Shown here: piece by piece, positions 19,177-28,167 of the stretch
How positions within the stretch are numbered: position 1 is the stretch's first letter
Layout of the letters: each line of letters opens with the position of its first letter
DNA from: Silene noctiflora
Lineage: Eukaryota; Streptophyta; Magnoliopsida; Caryophyllales; Caryophyllaceae
NCBI GenBank assembly: GCA_009801015.1
Contig: VHZZ01000505.1
Location: forward strand, 81,352 to 117,905
Reading direction: 5' to 3'
DNA: 36,554 bases
Notes under the pieces: generated by a model
Databases searched by the model: none
What the model was told of the DNA's origin: nothing
The model's input: only the letters and a program-made list of their open reading frames with translations
Position numbers and translations under genes: made by a program

Positions 19177-20491
19177 TAAGAGATTGATAAATTGCAGATT
19201 AAGTGAAGTGATACTGTGATAGTGAAAGGAGGAGTGTTTGTACAAGTTATTCCAGCCCACTACAATGTTTAAAAAAAGAGGATCTTGGACAAGGAAAGAG
19301 ATTATTCTCTCGATGTTTTGAAGGGTCTGAAAGTGAAGATTTGAAATTGAGTAAAATGCCAAATTCAATTGATGTGGAATTGACGATGGGAAAAGTAGAG
19401 GGTAACTGACTTCTCATTCAGGAAATTGCGGTCGTTTAATGATATGTCAAGTTCTCTTTGATTGTTGTTTTATAGCATAATTTCTAAATCTGGATTGAGT
19501 ATTTGAATAGGCAAATATTTAGGATGAAGCTTTGCATATGTGTTCTTCATTGTTGGAAAGGAAATAAAATGGAATGATAATTAGGAAAAATGAATTAAGA
19601 GATTACATGAAGAAAAAGAGAGAAAGAATGAACAACGAAGAAAAGAAACACAAAAAAAGAAGGAACAGCATAAAAGAGAGACACAACAAAAAAGAAGCAG
19701 GGGAAAGAGCAATAAATGAATGAAGAAAAGAGGTGACCGGCATCAACAACTAATCAAAATGAACAAGTTCAGGGAGGAAGGGGGTATGATAGTTAAGATT
19801 ATAGTAAATTAATAAATTGCTTGGATTAATATAGGAAGATCAGTCATAGTACGGATTATTCTTATTAATTAATCCTAAAAGTTATATAAAATTGACTTTT
19901 GAGTTGTGTTTGTAATTTTTTAATAATAAAAAAATAATTTTTTAACTATTTTTTTCAAATATAATATATAAATATTAATATTTTAATAAAATTCTTGATT
20001 TATCTTTGACCCAACGGGTCGACCCGTTCGGGTCGGCTCTCGACCGTAAAATAACGGGTCATTTCGGGTTCGGGTCCAACGGGTCACAGGTCGAAAAAAA
20101 CGGGTTTGTAACCCTAAAAACGGGTCGGGTAAGTCGGGTTTTCGGGCCGGGTCGAGTTTTGACACGTCTATGAGTGTATGACCCAAAATGAACATCGCAT
20201 CAAATGACGTTTACTTCATAATAAGAAGAAGCATCATCACCTAACTAACAAATAAGATTCGATAACCTAAATGCTTAAATATGATGGGCTAAAAAAACAT
20301 CAAACTAAGTTGGGGAAGAAAAATTTACAGGTACTGCAAAGTGCAAAGCTTTGCAATCATCAAAGGTGAAACTGGATCATATTGAATCGAAATAAAATAC
20401 AAAGCGAGAATTGCAATTTGTAGTGTAGTATGGGTATAAAAGAGAATTGTAATACTGGACACTCCTAATGCTCAGGCTATCCCCATGAAAA

Positions 20492-20580
20492 GATATTCGG
20501 GGTACACAAGAAAGTAACAGCAACATATTCAGGGTACACAAGAAAGTAACAGAAAGATATTCAGGGTACACAAGGGAGTA
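20492..20580. repeat. 32-bp minisatellite, about 2.8 units
   Basis: The unit GATATTCAGGGTACACAAGA plus AAGTAACAGAAA recurs at 20492, 20524 and 20556. It lies about 60-150 bases beyond the OTU stop codon, probably within its 3'UTR. It has no spacer/repeat structure, so it is not CRISPR-like. Confidence 0.85.
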
Positions 20581-20639
20581 CTAACACTTCGTTGAACTTG
20601 CTGATAAAGAAACACCAGTTTGTAAGTATTGCTAACCTA

Positions 20640-23626
20640 TTAAACAGTTTTCGGAACCACAGAATTATAGTGCTCGCCCAGGCCAAAGGCATGCTTGTGA
20701 TATGACAGCATAATGGTGGACTTCAATGCAACACCTTCATCATTACCCTTATACTCCTTGCCCATTTCAACATCAGGGTAAGATCCAGAAAATATCAGTA
20801 TACGTTTTCTCAGGCAATGAGTCAAAGCTTCAAGCTCCAGTTGCCCGCCCCAAGCTGCTGTCAATTCTACCTCTCTGCAATAGCATTCAAATCTCTGCAG
20901 AAGAGAATCATTGGATTCATCTTCAGCTGAATTCTCAGGTGAGAAAAATGGCAGAAATTCAGAGGCATGATCGCGCATATATGAAGCCACCATCTCTCGA
21001 AGTTGCTGAAAATTATATGGTGAACAACCTTGGGATATTTGTACTAACTGATCCTCAACCGCCCGGTATAGGCAATGACCATCAGGTTTTACCTCCGAAA
21101 TAGTTAATCCAAGTGGCTCTAGCTTTTTCTCCAATGCTTCACTCTCGATTACTCTGTCGCTAATAACATTGCTTTGTTCCTCTTTTATTCGCTGATCCCT
21201 AGCAGCTTCTTGCTGAGCTCTTTTCTCGCGTCTTTTATTGCTTTTACTAGGCTTGAAGTTATCAGGTTGACTAGAAACAGAAACCCCGGCTATGGCTTTG
21301 ACGAGTGTATCAAGGTTTCCTTTGTCATTTTCACTGCCACTAGTAGCATTGTACCCCAATGACGAAAGTTCCTGAGCATGTTTCTCCTTAAGTTTGGCTG
21401 AAAGTTTGGCTACTTCCTCTTCAACATGCTTCTTTTTGGTCTTCTGTTCAGCTTTGCTACCTTTCGCTGCTTTTTTTTTCATCTCAGTTTCTTTGTTCTG
21501 TAATTGCCCAATTTCCTTCCTGTTGACAGGTTAAAGTATAAAACAACAAATACTGTGACAAACTGAGAAATGAGAATATTGCTTGATTGTCACTAATTTC
21601 CCATGCATCACTAATTTCCCATGCATCTTGTGAAACAGTTCCAAATTCCAATAACTATAGTCACTCAGCTGAATCGACTGTTAAGACAAAACTAATCTGC
21701 CTCAAATTTGTTTCTAGTAGAAATAGCCCTGTTTACTGAAACTAACAACTTTGTTAATTAAGTTATCAAAGCTGGGCAGAACCAAGACATGAGTTAAGGT
21801 TTTCAAGTTTACTACAACCACATATAGGCTGAATCAGCCACATTTACGGAGAAAAGACAGAGAATAGTCTATTAGAAGACCAGTAACTGAATAAGCACTT
21901 AAAAGCATCTCTACAGCACGTAGCCATGGTAGGTTAGCAACTTAAGAAACTTACATATGGCGCAACGGAGGAAAAGCTCTGACAGCGTGCCAATGGCCCT
22001 AAAGACCAAAGGCAATATATGGCACATCTCAGTAGATAAACAGTGTGCTTAACGTTAAGTTGTAGATGTAATAACCACTTACAAAAAGATGTAATAGCTA
22101 CCTAGTAATATCAAATTTAATGTTTCTGACGATGGTAGCTCGGTTTCTTCTCGGGCATTTTATATAATAAAAACAATTAACGAATTGAGAGTTCCTATTT
22201 CACTTTATTAACAAAGTAAATACAAAATTATAAACGAATAAACAGCTATTTTAACACTTCAATAGTAGATAATTAATTGCTTGTTTTCACATAACCTTTG
22301 GTCAGGTTTATCTAGCGCTAGATAAACTATATGATGTGATTTATTTTTGAAGTAGCATTATAGACTATAGTATACAGAATATTTACGTTTATTGTCATTA
22401 TGTAAGGAAAACATCCTATTCATTGAAGCCAACCACGTTAATGAGGGAGTGTGAGTATAAGACCCAGGCCTAATTTTTATTCTTTTGCATGTTATGCTCT
22501 TGTTTTCACAATCAGTCTTGCGCTCGTGCCTTTATCATAAAACTTAGGCATAGCATAGCAGTTTGGGGTTTGCTAGGCTTGAATCGCAATGCCTTAAGTC
22601 GGGTGGCATATGATTTCGTGAACAAGGGTGAAGAATCATCTCATTGACAAGCTGCTTAAAAAGAGGAGCAAAGTCTCGCGATAGTAGCTCTACGTACTAA
22701 ATCACGTTCTCAGCAAAAGAAAGGTAGAAGCGTTTGGCTACAAGTAACAAATAAAATTGATCTTCTTGGATACTAATTTTAGAATTCTAAGATATCCAAG
22801 CCTTCAAGGTGCTTTACCAACAATTTACCACCTCAATGTGGGTAGAAGGCACATTGTCTCAAGTCTCAACGGTACCTTGACGTGACGGAAATGAAAGCTT
22901 ATCAGATGTCCATTTTTAGCAACAGACTATGAAATGCAACAATTTTACAGAACATTACAGTGTGTCACTAGATTGGTGCTAAGAAGATCGTGTACGAATA
23001 TGAGTTACCTATTTTATGATTGATAAGTTATAACCCAACATGTGAAATTCAATATCATGAAGATAATCAGTAGGTTACCTATTTAGGGCAGGGTGTAAAT
23101 ATGGTTGTTTGTGCATGTATCATTGTAAAAATAAGGCAAGTCACTAGTTCAACCCTCACTTTTATGGAATAATGAAACCAGGAACGATATAAATATATAT
23201 GAGCACAATCCGACAAGAGAACTATTATCTCTAATCTCCACAATCTCATAACGTGAGAGGCCTATCGTAAATGGAAAGGAATCCTGACAAGTCAATAGAA
23301 ATTTACACGCATCAGAACCATTTAAAGAGCATAACAAGGCAAACAAACAGCAACTTAATGGGAAATACTTGTGGTCTACAGCAGACTAATGGTAATTTGA
23401 GGGGAAACGAGGTACTTGAGAGTTATGACCTGACCATCTACCCAAGCCCAACGGAGACAATGGACAAAAGAAAGAACTATTCCAAAAATGATACACCAAA
23501 TCAACAGAGGAATCAATAATACCTGTGTCTAGAGAGCACTTCATCACGCGTCTCCTGCTTCTTTGCAGGTGAACTCTCAGGATCAAGTTGCGCGTCCACA
23601 ATCTCTTTTTCATGAGTGTCCCCCAT
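20640..23626 (-). CDS. OTU-domain deubiquitinase, OTUD6B type (two coding exons)
   Basis: Exon 1 covers 23626-23523 (34 codons plus two bases, starting [10 protein letters not shown]) and exon 2 covers 21519-20640. The donor reads CACAG|GTATT and the acceptor CAACAG|GAAGG. Joining restores Arg in ...[17 protein letters not shown]..., which fits the conserved N-terminus of the family. The product has 327 residues. Residues about 35-95 are a Lys/Glu-rich coiled coil and 125-150 a basic stretch. The OTU domain runs from about 172 to the end with the catalytic signature [10 protein letters not shown] (Asp181, Cys184) and the His in GEHYNSV (His318). OTU proteases cleave ubiquitin from proteins; this group corresponds to human OTUD6B and, as far as I recall, Arabidopsis OTU5. 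All catalytic landmarks are present, so it should be active. The single 2-kb intron holds no other gene. A further 5'UTR intron is likely (acceptor TTTCAG at 23638). Confidence 0.95.
22306..22327. repeat. Perfect 22-bp palindrome in the OTU coding intron
   Basis: GTTTATCTAGC followed directly by its reverse complement GCTAGATAAAC, with no loop. No flanking signal explains it; chance, a tiny foldback relic or a protein-binding site are all possible. Confidence 0.8.
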
Positions 23627-23637
23627 GCTTTCAGAAC

Positions 23638-24850
23638 CTGAAATTAAATTCAATTTCTCTAAATGCACATCCATGTTTATTTAGGAAGTCCTAATTTGAA
23701 CCACGGTCCAAGTCGCCCCACATAAAACAAGCGCACAATTTTGGAACACGTCAAATCTGAAAAAGCTTTCCGTTTATCTCTAATGTTTATCTATAGGTTT
23801 GTAGGTTTGGCAGTTAAGAGGTATGACCTTTACAAACAAACAAAATTACAAAGTTCCGAATTCAAGGAAATATTCCAATCAGTGGTGAATCCAGCAAAAC
23901 AATTTCTTTAACCCTTATACGGTCCCTTGAAGTATTAAAAATATATGATTATGCAAAAATGACATATCAAGGTTAATCCACCCAGATTCCAACGTCATGT
24001 GAAAATATAAGAATGCGTTCATGCCATCATGATACTCCCCCAATGTTTGCTGGAAATTAGAGGGTGTTACCACTACCACTACCCATAGACTATAACCCCT
24101 TGAGCCGAATCAACCATTTTCAGTAACATGTGCACTTATTCACAAACGACGGCCGGTCTAGAATATTTTAAGAGATCAAAAGTTGATAGCGAATTTACTT
24201 ACATTAATTTCTCATTATATGCAAATGGTGGAAGTACTAACTAAACATTTTAACTGATATACAAAGAAAAACAACCGCCAATCTGGGCAACTAGGCTTAA
24301 ATTTTTTTGCTGAAATCGTGGCAATTACTCCCTCTGTCACCGTGAATAGTTTACACATTTGCTTTATTTTATGAGCGAGAAATAAAGCAAATGTAAACTA
24401 TTGACTGGGGCGGAGAAAGTACCAATCTCGAAACCTTATGGCGGCTTTCGGCTACCGGATACTTCCGGATTATCGACATAATTATCAAACAAATTCTAGA
24501 CCAAAATAATTGTGGGCTATACCGTCAAAATATTGACATAATTATCAATCAAACCGACTACTGGTATAATATAACTAATTCATATGAAGAAATTGTTCTT
24601 TTTTCATTCAACTATCAATATTTGAGCAGATTTGATAATTGGTGTTAAATTGGACAATTAATAATTGTCTAAAAGGATACAGAAATTATATAATCGTCAT
24701 GAATGTACGGAGAGAAATGCTAAGAAAAATTGATAAAATGTAGAAAAGTGCGAAGAAATACATACATAAAATTGGGACAAGCTTTTCAGCTTCCGAGCTA
24801 GTGTGAAGAACAAGACGCCATGAAAGAGACGCAGCAAAACCTTAGAAAAA
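23638..24850 (-). promoter_or_regulatory. Probable 5'UTR exon and 5'UTR intron of the OTU gene, with a short upstream ORF
   Basis: On the minus strand an acceptor TTTCAG ends at 23638, 11 bases before the ATG. A good donor TTTTAT|GTATGT lies at 24766/24765, predicting a 1.13-kb leader intron. The leader exon (about 24850-24766) would contain ATGGCGTCTTGTTCTTCACACTAG (24821-24798), a seven-codon upstream ORF encoding MASCSSH. Leader introns are common in plant housekeeping genes. The transcription start is not visible, so the exon boundary is an estimate. Confidence 0.5.
24328..24419. mobile_element. Stowaway-type MITE (92 bp) in the OTU leader intron
   Basis: Starts CTCCCTCTGTCACCGTGAATAG and folds back on itself: TTTACACATTTGCTTTATTTT against AAATAAAGCAAATGTAAACT, ending GGGGCGGAGAAAG. 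It is flanked by TA at 24326-24327 and 24420-24421. Termini CTCCCTCNGTC and a TA duplication define Stowaway (Tc1/mariner-derived) MITEs. Confidence 0.85.
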
Positions 24851-24879
24851 AGAGTTCATAGTGAGACTGACAAGTTTAT

Positions 24880-24965
24880 TATTTTGGGCTTTGTTTTTTT
24901 CCTTGACGATGTCATTATGTCCAGCCCATCCAATTTAGGCATAACCCAACTTAGGCCCGATTTTG
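24880..24965 (-). promoter_or_regulatory. Promoter region of the OTU gene with GGGCTT/GCCCA/GGCCC motifs
   Basis: Three site II-like motifs (TTGGGCTTTG, CAGCCCATCC, TAGGCCCGAT) occur within 80 bases just upstream of the predicted leader exon, with no TATA box. This is the usual pattern of plant genes expressed in growing cells. The range 24965-25140 shows nothing further. Confidence 0.5.
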
Positions 24966-25142
24966 TTCGGCTGAAAATAGCTGGATTGAATGAGCTGAGT
25001 GAAATCTGTTTACAAACTAAACAAAAAATGGGCCAACTACAAGGACCTTCATAGACGTGTCCATATAGTGTCCAAGTTGTCCAATATAAATCAGAAAAAT
25101 GATGGGGTATAAGTTATAACTATTTCTAAGAACGTGGGTTAG

Positions 25143-26086
25143 GTTGGATAGGGTGTAGAGTAATTCCTATACGTAATTTATTTTCGCAGTACAATTTTTA
25201 ATCATCACGATACTTTTTACACATTATTTTCCATTTGATATCCTTACCTAAAAAAATCACCAATTTCATTCCCTCAAATTCCAACCACAAAACTTATCAA
25301 ATCAACCAAATTTCTTCACAAATCAACCAGATTTCTTCAATTAAAATCCTTAATTTGAATGTAAAACAAGATCTTAACTTCATACTACAAATTATTGAAC
25401 AAATTAGTATTTATTGCTATTCATTTTGGTAATTAATGTGGATTTTGGGGGTTTATTAGAGTTGGGTTTGGTTGGTGGTTTGTGGGATGGTGATCGGGGT
25501 GTCGTGTGAAACTGCCAGGTAGACGTTCGCGGAGGGGCGATGTGGCCGCCCGAAGACGGGAGCTCGCGGAGCAGCTCGCGGAAGGGCTGTGATGGTGGAA
25601 GGGGCGGTAGAGCCGGTCGGTCAGCAGGGGCGGCCGTCATCGGGATCAGGGTGGGTGGTTGAGGGAACGGGCGACAGATGGTGTTTATAGCTTGTACGTG
25701 CTATTGTTATTGCAGTACAATAAATTTATTTTTTTGTCAACAAAAAGTTTATTTTTTTGTCAATGCAGTACCATCAGAAAGGAGAATAGGTGGGTGGTGA
25801 AATGAGTGGGGTAAAATGGGTAAAGCTGTATTGTAATGAGTAAAAAGTGTACTGCGAAAATAAATATCTTTTCTATAAATATGGAGTTAATAAGAACTCT
25901 TTAAAATAATAAATCTCAAATAAAACGATTTTACGATAATACATTGTGAATACATTAACTAAAGACAATGATGCCCTCCTTATAACATAATCATTAATAG
26001 AACTTATTTGAATTAGCTTATTTAAGTAAATAACATTTCGCTTTACAATAATATAGTTATATTAAACTTATTTTACACAAGTATTA
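25143..26086 (+). repeat. Duplicated segment, copy 1 (interrupted by the element at 25178-25865)
   Basis: GGTTGGATAGGGTGTAGAGTAATT at the left and GGAGTTAATAAGAACTCTTT through ACACAAGTATTA at 25883-26086 are found again, uninterrupted, at 26388-26635. The two halves of copy 1 are separated by the inverted-repeat element, so the duplication came first. Between the copies (26087-26387) lies a GGGTCGGGTT-rich stretch with no gene. Confidence 0.75.
25178..25865. mobile_element. Inverted-repeat element with a GC-rich core, about 690 bp
   Basis: The left end TTATTTTCGCAGTACA and the right end TGTACTGCGAAAATAA are exact inverted repeats of 16 bp; AATTTTTA / TAAAAAGT extend them. The core at 25440-25680 is GC-rich (CGGAGGGGCGATGTGGCCGC, GGAGCAGCTCGCGGAAGGGC) in an otherwise AT-rich setting, and a 78-codon Pro-rich frame on the minus strand covers it. 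A captured exon fragment, as in Pack-MULEs, is one explanation; I do not recognise the protein. No clean target duplication was found. Confidence 0.7.
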
Positions 26087-26387
26087 CAAAAATTTAAAGT
26101 ATCGTCTTAAAATTGAAAATGTTCTCCTCTATATGTCTCAAGTGACTAGACCATGTAAGCAAGTAACCAGATGGGTTGGGTCGGGTTGGTGTGTCATTTT
26201 GCGTTTGGGTCATTCGTGGATTAATTATTATTATCAAGTTATTTATAAATAATAACCAACTTGGAACAATAAACATTTGGGTCGGGTTATATTGGATCGA
26301 CTCAATTCGAGTTTGGGTAAAACTCGACTCTAGAGTTCGGGTGCCGGATTGGATACGGGTTGGGTTATTTAGGTACCTATTTAAGGT

Positions 26388-26635
26388 ATGTTGGATAGAG
26401 TGTAAAGTAATTTTAAATTCCTAAAAACGTGGAGTCAATAAGAACTCTTTAAAAGAGTAAGTCTTAAATAAAACGGTTTTTCAATATACATTGTAAATCC
26501 ATTAACTAAAGACAATGATACCCTCCTTATAAAACATAATCATTGATATAACTTATTTGAATTAGCTTATTTAAGTAAATAACATTTCATTTTACAATAG
26601 TATAGTTATATTAAACTCGTTTTACACAAGTATTA
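26388..26635 (+). repeat. Duplicated segment, copy 2 (empty-site version)
   Basis: Matches copy 1 from GTTGGATAGAGTGTAAAGTAATT to ACACAAGTATTATGG, with scattered substitutions, but lacks the inserted element and so shows the approximate pre-insertion sequence. Confidence 0.75.
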
Positions 26636-26853
26636 TGGAAACCACAACTTATATATAACCATATAACATATCACACAACGTTCACCCGTACTTATAACCA
26701 CCCACGTAGTGACCAACCGAGACAATAAGAAATAGTTTTGACATGAGGGCGCTTACTCTTCCAAAACCGATCTCTCATTGTACTCATGTCGGGTTAATTT
26801 TATTAGACACTTCTAGGTTCATTTTGGTTCTTGGTTCAGGTTCCAAAACCGTC

Positions 26854-26865
26854 GCTCTGATACCA
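26854..26865 (-). other. Primer-binding site complementary to initiator tRNA-Met
   Basis: TGGTATCAGAGC on the minus strand, three bases after the LTR end (TGTTACA at 26869). This 12-mer is the standard plant retrotransposon primer site for initiator methionine tRNA and fixes the orientation of the LTR. About 200 bp of untranslated leader follow (down to about 26640) before the element is truncated. Confidence 0.85.
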
Positions 26866-28167
26866 CTTTGTAACACCATCTTCTTACCCGGCAAAGGTAA
26901 TCGGGAGCTAGATGTCACCATCTCGGTTTCCCAAGACAGTGAAATCGGAATTACGAACAAGAAACACTTTATGTAAATGATATGTTTAGTGAATTACATG
27001 ATCAATAAATGAGTAACAAAGTAAACAAACATTATACAACTCAACTATAACATCTACCATCTATATAACTCGACTCCAAGTCCGGAATTCGTCCCGTCTC
27101 CCGCGTGACATCAAACCAAACCTGTAAACATCTACTCCCCATATGATTGGAAATATCATATGGATCAACACAAGCCACCCCGAAAATAGGTGACAATTTA
27201 CACAGCCAATATACGGTAAGTTTCGATAATATAAACAATCACCTACAACAATAAACATGATTATGAAATGCAATATGAATGTGCCATAACAAGTCTACAA
27301 TTACTACTACTCCGCAACCAACACACTAGTGGCAGGAACACGTCCACGGCACCCACAACCCAGTGACGGCACCACAACACCGCCCACCAAATAGTCGGAC
27401 TAAAGTTTATAAAAAAGTACTCGAGATATGCCCGTGGTACCGAGGTCAGGCGTTAACCGGACCTCTGTCAGACGATGTGCCTCAATCACACGCGTCCCTC
27501 CATAACTCAAGTCATTAATGTGCACATCCCTTTTGGGTGGGAAGCTCTAAGAGACGACCCAAGCATAAGACGGTCTCTCAACCGACTTACATCTCCACAA
27601 CAACAATCATCACCACCACCACTCCTCCAATAATCACCAACATGTGCAATAAACACATGTATGCAATATGAAGTACGATATACCAAATATATGACTCCTC
27701 ATGAGACACACTTCCTAAACATGCCATGAATACATCAATGCATCCATGTATCCCGACTTTCGAGTCGTCACAAACCAACATCATGTTGTAATGCATTTCC
27801 AACATGTATAAGTCTTATTACCATTCTCAATTACCATGGTGAATGCAATACTACCTTTATCATGGATTCTAAGTGACAATATGCATACAAATACACATTT
27901 ACATTATCAAAATCGAGTAGGATTAACCTACCTTTTAACAATCTCTATAAGCTACTCGAATCCGACACAATCCCGTCTCATGAAACCATCTCATCCTATA
28001 CAAGTTACATAATACTATCACAATGCATCCTACATTATTATACAATACAAAACCTCATATTATTACCCACTAATAACTCATATTACACATACTAATTACT
28101 AATTAATTACCAATAGCGACAAAACCCCAAAAAGTTAGGGTTTATAAGAACTAGAAAATGGAAGATC

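Larger units (their letters stand above)
17647..20170. mobile_element. 2.5-kb inverted-repeat element with GGGTCGGGT-rich ends
   Basis: Left end TACACCTGTCAAACGGGTC; the right end reversed reads TAGACGTGTCAAAACTCGAC. Subterminal regions on both sides are packed with ACGGGTCGGGT motifs. TGAGTGT lies outside each end (17637-17643 and 20171-20177), consistent with an approximately 8-bp hAT-like duplication. The interior is AT-rich without a transposase frame and holds two Tourist-type MITEs and a hairpin. Further out, CTCATTTTAGGGTC (left) and GACCCAAAATGAAC (right) are also inverted, so this element probably landed inside a smaller palindromic MITE. Confidence 0.6.

Noticed and set aside
18490-19219. 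Several 60-164-codon frames on both strands
   Set aside because: By-products of the GGA/CCT-rich arms of the tandem Tourist MITEs, with no family resemblance and an N inside.
17647-20170. An autonomous transposon with its own transposase
   Set aside because: No transposase-like frame is visible between the ends; the interior is AT-rich and MITE-filled.
20492-20580. CRISPR-like array
   Set aside because: Units are directly adjacent with no unique spacers, and this is a plant nuclear sequence; it is a minisatellite.
20726-21362. 125- and 62-codon plus-strand frames
   Set aside because: Antisense shadows of the OTU exon 2.
23386-23613. 75-codon minus-strand frame starting at an ATG inside OTU exon 1
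   Set aside because: Out of frame with the splice-consistent MGDTHEK start and reads through the intron.
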